From the NCBI GenBank assembly GCA_964247055.1, contig OZ176051.1, positions 9,362,001 through 9,426,000 of the forward strand: DNA of 64,000 bases, in the 5' to 3' direction. Below are positions 12,030 through 24,689 of the stretch, in pieces (the stretch's first letter is position 1; each line of letters starts with the position of its first letter). Origin of the DNA: Paragordius varius. Taxonomy: Eukaryota > Nematomorpha. The notes below the pieces were generated by a model. The model was given only the letters and a program-made list of their open reading frames with translations, made no database searches and was not told the origin of the DNA. Position numbers and translations under genes: made by a program.

Positions 12030-12055
12030 ATATATATATATATATATATATAGAT
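12030..12055. repeat. (TA)n microsatellite in intron 6, empty site of the 1.2-kb palindrome
   Basis: A short TA run lies exactly where the inverted copy (61318-62600) and copy 1 (about 1358) carry the foldback element. Copy 2 therefore shows the unoccupied or healed site. Confidence 0.55.
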
Positions 12056-12475
12056 ATGTTAAGAAATTACATCGAAAACTTTAAGAACCCAAGTGGTGTC
12101 TGATTAATATAGTGAAATAATCAAAAGAAATAATTATCGGTCTCAATTTTATAATTAATCTCGCAGGTTCTTTGAAATGAAGGACAGGAGCTTTGGATCA
12201 AAATATTTGCACACAGACCAAAATTATCAGTTATGTTTATATACTACAAAATTTTTGGCACAAAAAAAATTTTAAACATAATGTAACACATAAACACTAT
12301 ATTACCTTTTCATATTTCTTTGTCCCTGCGCTTTAAACTTATATAGTACAATTATTATTAGGGAAATTATTTTCGCTAAATTAGACCAAAATGTTTTTCT
12401 AAATTTATATATGTTTAGAATATAGAACCAACACTCGTGACAAACAGCTGATATTAATTTAATAAATTTCTTAAC

Positions 12476-13094
12476 CTGGAATTTTTATCGAACAATTCCA
12501 TGTCGGATGATATGACAAAATCAGTAAGGGCAATGTTCCATATTTTTTTAATGGATCCAAGCATTTATATACGATTATTAAAGCTTCAAATGACGGTTTT
12601 TTCATATCATTTGTGTCTGGATCAAAATATAAAACAAGTTCTGGATATAGGATATGGACATTGATACATTCAACAATGTGAACATTCAAACTACATTCCT
12701 GTCCATCATATCCCAGATATAATTTTAATTGTGTAAATAATTTTGATTTTGCCAAAACTTGTTTAATAAGAGGGAGCTTTTCCGCAAGTAAAGCAGAATC
12801 CATGATATTTTGATCTTCGTGTAAGCTAAGTTGATTTTCGGAACATGATTGTAAATCCAAATTTTGTATTGGTCTAGTTTCTATCAAATCGCATAAATTC
12901 TAAAATACCTGGAGTAGTGAATTTTGTAAATTTTTCTTCCAATGTCTCTTTAGATTTGATTTCATTTTGAATAAGAGGGGTGATTTTTTCGTTAACCCTT
13001 GTTACAGTCCATTTACTCAATAAAATAAAGGCTAACCATGCCACAATGACTAAAATAAAAGAAATTATAAAAATGAGAAGTATAAAAGTAGTAT
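12476..13094 (-). pseudogene. Receptor copy 2, transmembrane + C2A exon (8-bp deletion)
   Basis: The acceptor CATTTAATATAG|AT at 13094 is phase 1, as required by the exon 5 donor at 19119. It encodes TTFILLIFIISFILVIVAWLAF, one membrane helix, then KWTVTRVNEKITPLIQNE as a juxtamembrane segment. C2A follows: LKLYLGYDGQECSLNVHIVECIN and ELVLYFDPDTNDMKKPSF align with L-x-x-S-L-x-Y-D...L-x-V-x-I-x-x-A and P-Y-V-K-V-x-L-L-P-D of synaptotagmins. The donor ATTCCAG|GTTAAG is at 12476. Compared with copy 1 it lacks 8 bp between EEKFTKF and the CDLIETRP segment, and A-runs differ in length from the inverted copy, so as written the frame is broken. Restoring a multiple of three gives an exon of 624-627 nt. 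It may be a pseudogene or carry homopolymer sequence errors. Confidence 0.55.
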
Positions 13095-13544
13095 CTATAT
13101 TAAATGGATAAGTTGAAACATGTTTAGAACGTAAACGTTTATTTTAAATTTTTTAAATATTTCAACCTATTATTGTTAAAATTATCACAAAAGCTATTAC
13201 TTCTTTTAAAATTTTCCCATTAATGCTTTTTAGAGTTAAGTAATGCCAAAAATATATTTTGCACGATAAAAATTCCTTTGCGCTTAATCTAAGTTGAGAA
13301 ACTCTTCTTTTACCAAGCCATTCTAATATTCTTTAAAATTGGAGGTTTTAAAAAATTTTATAAATATTTTTTTGTAAAGTTTTGAACCGAATAAGTGTAT
13401 AAAACGCAATAGTAATTTATGGATTATTTTGATATTGAGGTCGTGTTATCAGTCCTATCAAACTTTGAATAAAGATCTAAAATCTATTCCACATTGATTT
13501 ATATAAATTTATATTTAATAAGAATACCACACCTTCAGGATTAA

Positions 13545-14400
13545 AACACCACAAGGTTCAGAGCCCTTTTCAATAAAGCATGTCTACCAAGGCTCATCAC
13601 TCAGCCCTTTATTGTTTTAATAATTTGTATAAACGAGGTAGCCAAGGTCGTTAATGTAAGGTCAGGTTGGCACTTAATGTTATGCAGATGACATAATCAT
13701 TTCTGATTCATTGGCTGAGTTAAAGCGAACGGTAAACAGATGGGTTATTATATAGAATCAATATCGTCTGAAAGTAAACAAAGCAAAACCTGAATTTATT
13801 ACTTTTGGGGGTCCACAACATGAAATGGAAGTTGATGATAATTGGGGTCTGAAAGGTAAAGAAAGGTGCAAATATTTGGGGGCAATGTTAAGTTCATATG
13901 GATCGTTGACCGATGATAATAATTTAAGTAAAGTGCAGTTGGGTAAATTGGAAGAAAATTTCAAACGTGTTATGTGATCGAAATATTGATGTTAGAGTAG
14001 GTATACAGTTCAGTTGTTCAAGCCACAATGATGTATAATTCAAAGACCTGGGGGGTTGAAAAATCCGAAGAAAGACATTTTGACGTCACTAAAATGAAAA
14101 TGCTTAGAATGATGTGTGTGGTAACGAGAAAGGACAGAATTAGGATTAAATTTATTCGTGAGAGCACAGATGTTAAACCAATAGTGGAAAAATGTCAAAA
14201 AATAGGCTACGTTGGTTTGGGCGCATTGAAAGGGGAGATTTTAATTATATTGCAAAAATAAAAGATAGTCATATAGTTGTAGGAAAACAAGGATGTGCGC
14301 GGCCTAAAACAAAATAGATAGACACAAAGAGAGCTAGCAGAATACGAGCAGTTCTATGGCGAGACCGGATACATGACCGTCACGAGTAAAAACATGTAAT
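13545..14400 (+). mobile_element. RTE-like LINE fragment (3' part of reverse transcriptase)
   Basis: On the plus strand, HQGSSLSPLLF-like and YADDIIISDSLAELKRTVNRW blocks of a reverse transcriptase can be read, followed at 14028-14261 by an open stretch YNSKTWGVEKSEERHFDVTK...LRMMCVVTRKDRIR. That matches the conserved C-terminal tail Y-G-x-E-x-W-x-x-x-K-S-E-E-R-R-x-x-V-T-E-M-K-M-L-R-W-M-C-G of RTE-type elements. Several frame changes occur upstream. It lies in intron 5 of receptor copy 2 and is absent from copy 1. Confidence 0.7.
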
Positions 14401-14451
14401 GTAATTATTAAATATATATTTACTCACCGTAGAAACATTGTATATATCGAC

Positions 14452-17026
14452 CAGTCGCGGAACTATAAATTTTGCCCCCCCCCCTCACTCCAAAAAATCG
14501 TTTGCAGTTATCTTTTCACATGGCGCATCATTTAGATTCGTAAAGAAATATTATATTTAAAAATGATAATATTTACATGACTTGGCATCCTGAGTCTAAA
14601 TTGCGCTCCCGGGATTTTTATATATAATAGTTAATACCCACCCGCCCTCCCTAACCACCGTCAATACCTTAATATTAATGTTCATTTTGAAGGTTTAAAA
14701 TAATTAAATATATATTAAAATGTATTAATTGGAAAACATGTTATAACATTTCGTTTTCCGTGAGCAAATTTTCTAATTTATCTTTTTATCCATTTGATCC
14801 ACCATCCATGTTCTTTTTAAATGCCCAGATTTAATGTTTTTTGTAATAGGTTTTTGAAAAGCAAAGATTTTCTGAATAAGGATTTCTTTTATATGACCTG
14901 GGGGACGATGTAAATTACACGATATCAGAATTTTCTTTATTACTCTATATTTATATAATACCCATATCGGAATTCTTTGAAATCAAACAAGTTAAACCAC
15001 GTTCCACATTAGTATGACTCAAACTATGCATATCATCTATACTTTTTTTGCTAATCGCTATCGTTTTCTCATTTGTGCTGGAGCTATCAGGAGGGCTAGG
15101 TTCAATAGTATGACTCGAGTTATCCAAATTATCTACACCATTACTGATATCAACTGTTTTTTGTTTCTCGTGTGAGCTAGCATCAAAGAATACATTTGTC
15201 AAAACGGGTTTTAAGAAATCTGTCATTATTTTAATTTTTGATGCTTATTTTTCCTTCGCTCATATTCGTTTTTACTCTTCACCCTAGTTTGGCACTAAGA
15301 TACAAAAAAACATTAAGAATTAAATATTTTGTAAGAAATTTTTTTACAACTGGCGATTATTGTGAAAACATGATGCGAATCCTTAAAATCTTTTAGTTCA
15401 GGGGTCGGCAACCTTTTCTTTTGTGCGGCGCCCAAGTAAATACCATAATAAACCATGATGCTGTAGCTAATATGGGATAATTATATCCTATTTTACTATG
15501 AAGACTTATATCCTAATTCATGTGGACAGCTTGTTTAGTGAAGCTGTCTCTATTTCGCTCGTCTGTAGGCTCACATATTCGTTTTTCATATAAACACATT
15601 GTCAACATATGCGCCAATACGGGCCTACCTAGGAATAGCAGCGGGAAAAGTTTTTAAATACAAACTAATTGCTAAAAGTTTTTCCTTCGGAATTCGGATA
15701 AATAAATTTTGACAGCTGTTTAGTCAGAATAATAAAATATTTTTTATGGTAATAAGGCTTTTTGATATTATAATAAAAATGCTACGAACCTGTCCCAAAA
15801 AAGTGGAACTAGAATCGGGCTCCAATCTAATAACGGAGCATGAATCGGTTCCTAAAAGAAACCAGGTTCCGATTCGAAGGCTTAATAAATATTTCTAAAT
15901 GTAATTGCATGGAATATGAATTTATATTTGAGAATGGCCCGCTAAAAAAATTGATCTCTGTTTTATTGTGTGGTGAAAGTTTATCGAAAATTTTATATTT
16001 TATAACAAAAGATAATTTAAAATAACATGCATCAAAGGATAAAAACATTATACAAATGATGCATATCAATGTATACCTGCTATTAAAAGTTGGCCAATTC
16101 ACTTCACAGTAAAGTATGTGAAATAACAATCTATAAAATTTAATGAATATCATTCACAATGTATGCATTGAAACATTTTTAAAATTATTGTTATTTCTCA
16201 TATGAATTGGTACACATTAATGTGAGTTGGCCTGCATTAAAATGCATATTGCATAATCAAAATAAATTAGATTATTAGAGAACATTGTTATAATGAATGT
16301 TTATCTTTTTCCCCTCCTTTATTTATTCACTATTAGATTGCCAGAAATTAATAATGGATCATCACTAAAATTTAATGGATAGTAAAAAATGCATTTTTTG
16401 CTCTTTCTTCCTTTGACTCAATAATATTAAAATTTACATGAACCCATTTCCTCACAAAAATTAAATATGTAAATTATCTTTCACTACATCAAAAAACGAA
16501 ATATATTTTTACGCTATATGAATATAATATTTTAAATGAGATTTTATTTGTAATTATTTTAATTTAACAGAGGCAAATTACATCTGTCAAAATTATGTGA
16601 ATTCTCATGAAACTATAATTTTTAATAACAAAATTAGGACTTGAAAATACATGAGATTCACTTGGTGTCAATCTATACTCATTTATTTATATTTAAACTA
16701 TTTTCATTTTTTAAAGTGTTAACTGAAGATAATTTAAAGTTTTTTATTAATTATAAATTTATAATTAAACCGCTTATTGAGATAGTAAAAAAATGCTCTT
16801 TTTCACCTTTTCTTCCTTTCAATAAATAATAATTCTCTTTATTCTTTGCCAGTATACTTACAAACAGGCAATTACTTACATATCTGTACATGAAAAAAAG
16901 TATTAAATTTTAAGCACCCCCCTCGCAACATAGAACGAGGGCCCAAATTTAATATAAATAAAAAGGGCCCCTGTTTTGCCTTGGGCCACCCCGCACTGCT
17001 CCCCCTAGCCCGTCGTTTCGCCACTG
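14452..17026 (-). mobile_element. hAT relic (ZMYM1-like transposase), 2.6 kb
   Basis: The ends are inverted: CAGTCGCGGAACTATAAA at the left and, read inward from the right, CAGTGGCGAAACGACGGG, the CAGTGGCG type of hAT termini. On the minus strand 15226-14951 encodes an N-terminal region (MTDFLKPVLTN..., Ser-rich, ...TCLISKNSDMGII), and downstream HRPPGHIKEILIQK and ITKNIKSGHLKRTWM resemble the hAT N-terminal zinc-finger/transposase region of ZMYM1-like proteins. The catalytic core is not recognisable and other repeats are embedded (a CAGGGGTCGGCAACC-type hAT end at 15400; a GGAACC-rich piece near 15790-15880). No matching 8-bp target duplication is visible. It sits in intron 5 of receptor copy 2. 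Confidence 0.55.
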
Positions 17027-19118
17027 ATTCCACTTTACCGCTATCAAGATCTTGCTATTAACTCACATACTTCCTTTGTGTAGTTAAATTATTTATTTGG
17101 TTTATAAAATTTTATTTATTTTTATCCGCACATTTATTTACTATATTTAATTTAAAGTTAGCCAGGGGTTGTCAATTTTATTTTAATGTGTATCAAAATT
17201 GCTATAAACAAAGTTCAAACACAAATATCTTCGCGGCTTCTTTGATAATATTTGGTTAAGTTTTTATTAGACCAATTTTGGATTGATAGACCTTCTATGT
17301 TATCGTAAATTTTTGATTGAAATCCAATTATTTATTTTTTTTAACATTTATTAGAGCTCTTTTGCACACACCCTGCTTTAAAACTTAATTGTAAATGTTT
17401 ACATAATGCAGCTAAACTAGCGGGATAAATGGTAGGGAATCAAAAGTTGGTAATAACTTTATGAAAAATTCCCAGAGGTCGAATCATAACGAGTTCCACT
17501 GTAAAGTATATGTATTTAAACTAGTTAGAAAGAGGGGCAATCGGCACTCCAATAACAACCAAAGACATACATGTAGCAAATTTAGTGGATAGGAAGCGGT
17601 AAACTATCAACTTAGTGTAAATAATGTCACATGATATCTTGTCTCAAACTCAATAGTGTTGTCAGAATGTTGTTAATACTATAAAAACACATGTTGTAAA
17701 GAGAACGACAAAAATAAAGAGAAAAGCAGTTAAATTTAGACGATGACACACTGGATCCTTTTAAAACCAACTAAACAACCCACTTTGATAAAAAGACAAA
17801 AACTGTTTGATGGGCAACAAATTTCCATCAATGAGTAGGTGCTGAAGCTTAAAAATATAATTGCTTTTGCGATGTTACCAATTATATTCGGGTGGGAAAG
17901 TTTTGGGAATTTCTAACATATTTAAACATAATATGGTAAAACGGCAAAAATGGGGATCTAAAAATAATTTATGAATAGCTAAAAGCTTTGAGATAATGGA
18001 CATCGAAATGATAAATGCGATTAAAATTCTGAAAAAAAGTATTAAATTTTCAATTTGCGAATAGCATTTTTATCGCACATTAGCTTAAATAAAATAATAA
18101 ACAATAGAGGAAAATTCAACTATATATTATTGTTTATATTATTATAAGCCTAATCCAAAACTTGAATATAGAACGAGATGGGTATTAAAATTATTGTAAC
18201 CGAACAAATTGGTTCGAACCCAACGAAATATGTTTCTACGTTCGATACTATTTAAATAAATTTTCTAATCGAGCAACTTCCCAAACAATTGGTAAATGAA
18301 ATAGCCTAGTACTAATTAATGATAAAATAAATTAGGGATTTTTTTCACAAAGGCTTACAGCAGTGGTAACAAAATATAAAGGGACGAAAAAAAATATCTT
18401 GTCGCAATGGTTAAGCACACACCATGTAATACCGATAAATTTCATAGCTTTTTTGACACATTTGCAGATATTTATACTTAAAATAAACATTTAAAAATAT
18501 AATAAATTTAAGGAGATTCCCTAGGGTCACGGTTGGAGTACCTCTGCTAAAATGATTTTAATAATCCTAACCTAATTAAAAAAATCATATTTACAAAAGG
18601 GCATCGTACGGCAGAACCGTGAAAATAAAACCGATAATACTCTCGCGTCAATAAATATTTCAGCTCAAAACATAAAATAGATATAAAATTTTAGGGCAAA
18701 TCTAAACAACACCTAAAAATATATTCTAAAAGTTAAATATTTTATTGACTTTGTTATTAAATTATTTTTGGAATATTAAAATTATGAATTTATTTGATAA
18801 ATCCAAAAACTTTCGCGGGCCGCAAATTTTTGCTGGAGACCGCGTGTATTAGAGTGCTGGAAGATAAATGGACAATAAAAATCGAAATACTAGTGTTGGT
18901 TTGGTATGAGGCTTTAATTACCTCTTTAAATCAACGTTTTACTTATTCAAAGTTGTGGTCCCAAATAAGAATTAATTGCCTAAAATGTTTATTATTTATT
19001 TGTTAATTTTTGTAAATCATCACAAAACGAGATAAGTATTAGATGTTTTCTCTTATCATTAGTTTCAATTGATTATTAACTAGAGCGATTTGATCACCGG
19101 CCGAAAGACGCAACTTAC
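17027..19118 (-). other. Intron 5 of receptor copy 2, distal part
   Basis: Colinear with 2900-4990 of copy 1. A 70-codon plus-strand frame (18794-19006) is conserved only as duplicated DNA and has no family match. I see no exon. Confidence 0.45.
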
Positions 19119-21575
19119 AAGAATTCGCTCTACATTCGATTGTATACGGAGACCGATTTTTAGCATACACAGTTATTTTTGTGGAATATTGGTTTGGTAA
19201 GAGGTGAGGCTTGATTTGGTCCCAGGTGCTTGCTTTATTATTCCATCTGATATCTAATATATCGGTAAAGGGTGATATATTCGACATTAGTAAAAAACGC
19301 ATATCATTGACATAAGAGGTTTGTTTATAAACATATAGTATGGGCAAAATTTTATTCGAATGGTTATAATACTCGTATTCATCAATGACTAAAAATCAAA
19401 AACTCATTTACGATTGTGTGAGTGTATGCATGGCGATATTTGTTTTCACTAATCAGTTAACATACTGTTGTTTGTTAAATTTTAATTTTACGCCAGTAAG
19501 TATTAACTAATGCCCAAACTACATTTTCCGAAAATAAAATACATGCTGAGAATTATAAATAATCTATATAATTTTTTATCTAAATAATAAATAATTTAAC
19601 AATATAATAAAACTTTGTGTGACATATCGCGTATATTTATTCCCTATAGTGAACATCAAGTAAAAATACAATTTCGTTTATTTTTATTTGCAAATTATTT
19701 TTTTTAATATTAAAGGGTTGGAATCATGTTAAATTGCATTATATCATTAATTTCTTTAAATATTTTAAAAAAATAAGTACTTTTGGAAGCAGTTTGGCAC
19801 TCTTGAGCTACCAATTTGATTTCATGTAGAGAATCCGATTTTTTTAGATATATTTTGTCGTATTTGGATATTTCTTTGCTCGAACCACTTAGTATCAACT
19901 TATTATTGTCCATGTAAGTTTTAAATTTAGTCAGGTATTCATAAGAAGGGCCAAGAATCTCAACATCTTTTATATTCCATCCAAGTGTTGAGAAACTAAC
20001 TGTATTTTCACACTGATAGTATTTCCGAACACTTTTCGCTAAACATATTATATTAAATTAAGCCTAATTATTCTATAATAACGTGAGGTTTGCAGATTTT
20101 TAATAATTTTAGTAAAAAAATTTATATAACTCAGATTTTAATATACGTTAATAGAGTTTTCTTAGAGCACTAATACACAATATGGAATTAACTTAACAAA
20201 AAGTTTGCAGCTCATATTTTTTAATCTTAACGATTAAGAATGTACCGGAATATTTAATTTGCAATGGAAAAGATGTTAAATATGAATAATATATAATTGT
20301 AATGAAAAATTAATAATTAAACTTACTTAAACTTTTGGGCATATATTTAAAGTTTCCAGCTTTGTCCCACGTTCCTGGATAAATAATACATAGTTTTAAG
20401 TTATTTTTCTAGTTTATAACAAAAAGGAGAATTGCTTAAAGAATTTTGAGAGCATTAACACACTCGCCTACGAGCATTCAGAGTGATGATGGAAAAATTA
20501 TACATTTAATTATAAATATATATGAAATGTAAAAATAAATAATAAAAACCATCAAATTTAATTATCCATCTTCTATATGTATATTGATTCACGAAAAGGA
20601 CTAAAAATTCATTATGAATCGCTGTTATATTAGCTTGAATAGAGCCGTTGGATATTTGATAAATTCTACCAGGACTATAAAGGTATAATTCACAAGTTTT
20701 GGCTAAATTTGGGTCATTGAACAAATCAGAACAATTTTCCTCAAATATAAATCGTCCATTGTAGCTCTTATAATCCGTCAAAGGGTAGAAAATTTCAAAA
20801 TAAAGGTTAAGTTCTTTACCATCTATGTTAATGGTCCAAAGTCCAGCATAATCACATTTACCAGGTATATTAATTATTAATTTTGTTTTGTTTGACACTT
20901 GAAAAGGCATTTCTTTTCCATATTTGGTAGTTATTTGAATGGTAGGGGGTGTTTTTGAATTTTTAAGAGGTTGCCAAAACTCAGCTATATCGATTTCATA
21001 CTTTTTGATCTTATTTGGTGATACTATGCCCCCTGTAATTACTAAAAATTGAAAAATTACTTTGCAAAATATATATGGAAAATATATATAAAATATCTAT
21101 TGATATTTAAATTGGGCAAAAAACGTAACATAGTGTGTAAGGATAACACATTGTTTATTATGATATTTAGCGAAAGGCGGTTATTACAAAATATATGCAT
21201 CTTTCGCCTATGAATCATACGTAAAAAATTAACACTTGCACAATGTAAGAGTATTATAATATTAAATTTATTACCTTGAAGAGAAATATTTCCATGCCTT
21301 ATTGTCACACCATTTTTCAAAACGGAATAAGGGCCATCAACTAAATTCAATTTAGGCGCTATCTCTTGATCAAGAAATTGTGAATAATTAACATTAGGGT
21401 AGTAAAATGTTCCAAACGCAAAATTGACAGTTATGTTAGCTCGACCTTGATACTCATCAAGAAGTTGATAATAATATTCTTGACCAAATGAAACCAAAAT
21501 GTCATCGGGATTCGGTTGCTCCTGAGCTAATATATTGTAGAACCCAAATAGGAATAAAATTGGTAGTAAAATCAT
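19119..21575 (-). CDS. Receptor copy 2, signal peptide and ectodomain (5 exons)
   Basis: Exons are complement(21275..21575, 20550..21041, 20327..20374, 19781..20038, 19119..19388), all open, same lengths as copy 1 (301, 492, 48, 258, 270 nt), all junctions phase 1. The ATG is fixed by the signal peptide and the TATA box 39 nt upstream. Exon 2 holds CDYAGLWTINIDG and FIFEENCSDLFND; the 48-nt exon 3 encodes GTWDKAGNFKYMPKSL; exon 5 carries the Ig-like Cys-Trp-Cys pattern. The exon 5 donor CTT|GTAAGT in phase 1 fits the TM exon acceptor at 13094 (intron 6.0 kb), so this is the only copy with every exon of the predicted ~860-residue membrane protein. Reading past the donor gives an alternative secreted end at 19039. 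Confidence 0.72.
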
Positions 21576-21613
21576 TTCAAAAAAACTATAGCTTTGATAT
21601 AATTCTTGGAGGT

Positions 21614-21621
21614 CTTATATA
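21614..21621 (-). promoter_or_regulatory. TATA box of receptor copy 2
   Basis: TATATAAG, same position relative to the start codon as in copies 1 and 3. Confidence 0.5.
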
Positions 21622-22640
21622 GAAATACTTTAAAATAAAATGGGCCCTACATATTAAAGGAGATAAAGCAAATATTATTGAAATTTGGCAATGTATAATG
21701 ATATTGCAGGCTACTAAATAAATATTTTTTAATTTTCTTTGGACCAAAAGCCTAATTTTTATGTATTTCGACAAAAACATTATGTAAAACTCGTGTCTAA
21801 TACATTAGTTTTGTAAAATGTCAATATTTGCAATAAACCAAAACAACTTGCCCGACAGTTATTACGGTAAACAATAAATTAAAGTGTATTTGATCTGGCT
21901 AAGCTTACAATCTCAAATCTGGTTTAAACACGATCGCCAATTTTAAATTATATAAAACTTAAAGTTTGTATTATAGTTAATTTATTATATATAAAAAAGG
22001 AATTAACTGTATAATTTAAGTGATTTGAAGAACATGAAACGCAATCTTATAGAAGGTTCACGACAAAATAATTAATTTTCGAAAAGAAAATATAGAGATA
22101 CACTGGTAGTTTTTCATTAAATAATGCCAACAACTATATCTTTATTTTTTAAACAATAAAATGCCAAAAATTTACCTATATGTCGTATTAATTATTAGCT
22201 TTTAACAAATATTTTAAATAACCTACTTAAAAAAGTTTTTGAGCCAACCCACAATTTAGTTACAATTTGGAATGTTTTGAACTTCATTATTATATACTAT
22301 CTTTATGATCTAACTTAACATAACAATTACCACATCACTGTTGGTATTATAGATTATATTTATTCAGAAAAAATATATTGAATTGTACATTGACATCATT
22401 TTATTTTACAATTAATAAAGTACTAGGCAGTAAATGTTAGGGGTTTTCAGTGATTGTTGGGACAGCGGAGATTGTTTATTGGATATAACATTACATAAAC
22501 ATATAGATTTATTTCGATTTAGATCGTGTTTGACCAGAATTGTTTTGTAAGTTTAGCCACGAAAAATAATATTTATTTAGTATTTCCGTTTGTTACAGTT
22601 CAAACAAGTTGTTTTCGTTTAAGGGAAAAATTGGAATTTT
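21622..22640. other. 5' flank of receptor copy 2 and junction to block B
   Basis: Homology with the copy 1 and copy 3 flanks runs to about 22275 and then stops. From 22276 to about 22640 the sequence is unique in the window and no gene is recognised. Block B begins near 22640. Confidence 0.45.
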
Positions 22641-23499
22641 TTTACCAAACTTAGGCCCTAGATATTTTTGTCAACATAGATATATAGAAATTTTAAGCTT
22701 TGGTCCATTATTTAATAATATTTATTTAGTTCCTTCATATAATGAGTTGCCAAATTTAATAATTATTTATCTCAACTGTTAATTTTTGAATGCTCTAACC
22801 TTACCACTTATTCCTACTATATAATTGAATTATGCAAAATTTTAAGATATATAGACATAATTCCAAGTAAGAAAGATTAACTAAAAGGTTCAGTAGCTAA
22901 GATAACTGTCAATTTTGCTTATGGAAATTTACTTAGATAAAATTAAATACAATTTTTTAAAAGTAATTAACCAAATAATACCTGTAGTAATTACTATCAA
23001 AAGCAAATTATATAATTTGATTGCTATGCATATCTAGGGCAGGGGTGTAACACATTTCGCGGACGGCATGCTTGTATCAAAAATTTGACGGGCCAAACAA
23101 AATATATGGGCATTAATAAAATTATTGAATTTAAAATATAAGAGTGCACAAATTATTGTTTATTTTAACAATTTTAGCTAGATCATGCCAATTTTTTGAG
23201 AAGATTTTTTCAAAAAAATCACTTATGCTTAGATCTCATGAAATGTAATTGAAATTTCTGGCGAACTCCATAAATATTTTAAAGGGACATGCGACCTTGT
23301 TAGATATTTTTGAATTAGGGTAATAATAGTGATCACATATTAGACTACTTTTTAATCGCCGTGAAATATTTTATTATATGATTAATTTTATTTTTTTGTC
23401 ACTTATGTATTAATACGACCGTTTGTGATGCGCCTCTTAACATGTTAAATAAATTTACACTATTAAACACTATAAAACAACAATTAAATATTTTTTTCA

Positions 23500-24530
23500 A
23501 ATCATAATATGTTGCCTTGATATATCCAATAATTAAACATATATTTTCCACAATGCCCAATAACTTTTTAGTGTTTCTAACAATCAAACATATTTCAACA
23601 ATGAAATAATTTTTCCAACAATCAAATTATGTGGCCCAATAATATTTTAGTTTTTCCTACAATCAACATATATTTATACAAAAAAATAATTTCTCCAACA
23701 ATTTAAATATGTTGCTCAGCAATACCTAAGAGTTTTAACAATCAAAGATAGATTTTTAATAACTAAATAATTTTTCCAATAATCAAAAGAAATTGCCCAA
23801 TAATATTTTAGCATAACATTCAAAGCTATATTTTCAGCAATCAATATATGATGCCCAATAATAATTAGTGTGTCCGACAATCAAACCTTTATTTTCAACA
23901 ATCAAATAATTTTTTTAACAATCAAAATATGTTACCCAATAACTTTCTATTGTTTCCAACACTCAAACATATATTTTCAACAATGAAATAACTTTTTTAA
24001 TAATGAAAAGATGTTGTCAATAATATTTTAGTTTAAACAACAATCAAACATATATTTTTAATAATCAAATTGCCATTGCGTTGCTGAACCGGATCGATCA
24101 AGAAAACCGTTTTTTGTTACCGTGAGGCCTTTAGATTTTTCCAATAATCAAAAGATTTTGCCCAATAATATTTTATTATTTCCAACAATAAAACATATAT
24201 TGGAAACAATAATAATTTTTCCAACAATCTAAATTTGTTGCCCAGTAATTTGGTTATAACAACAATCAAACATATATTTCTAACAATCAAATAATTATTC
24301 CAACAATCAAAATATGTTGCCCAAAAATTATAATATTTCCAACAATCAAACATATATATTCAAAAAGGAAATAATTTTTCCAACTATCACAATTATTTAT
24401 AACATTTAAACTTATATTTTTAACAATCAAATAATTTTTCCAACAATCAAAATATATTGCCCAATAATTTTAGTGTTTCCAACAAGCATATAATTACAAA
24501 TATCAAATTATTTTCAAACAATGAAAAAAA
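23500..24530. repeat. Degenerate minisatellite, 70-80-bp units
   Basis: The phrases CCAACAATCAAA, CATATATTTT and TTGCCCAATAA recur about every 65-82 bp for 1 kb, roughly 13 units. Near 24070-24125 a non-repeat stretch (GCGTTGCTGAACCGG...ACCGTGAGGCC) breaks the pattern. Short minus-strand frames across it (for example 24353-24117) are by-products of the repeat. The second copy is at 49070-50090. Confidence 0.75.
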
Positions 24531-24689
24531 GTTCCTGATGGTGTGTGGAGTTTATTACAAAGAAAATATTTATTCATTACCAAAATTAAACTTATGTGTG
24601 TAATATCACAATACTTCAATTATAGACTAACTATTTTGCTTGAAGGCACAATTAACAATATTAACTCCGTGTATCACAAAGTGTTATAA

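Noticed and set aside
12860-12915. A tiny intron GTATTTTAG in the copy 2 TM/C2A exon
   Set aside because: Nine bases is too short to be spliced; copy 1 is open across the place and 8 bp longer, so a deletion in copy 2 is the simpler reading.
11331-13094. TM/C2 exons as a separate conventional synaptotagmin gene
   Set aside because: Not fully excluded, but the TM exon lacks a start codon upstream of the helix, begins with a phase-1 acceptor and finds a matching phase-1 GTAAGT donor in the ectodomain exon on the same strand.
23500-24530. CRISPR-like regular repeats
   Set aside because: Repeat units are long, degenerate and not separated by unique spacers; the DNA is clearly eukaryotic. It is a minisatellite.
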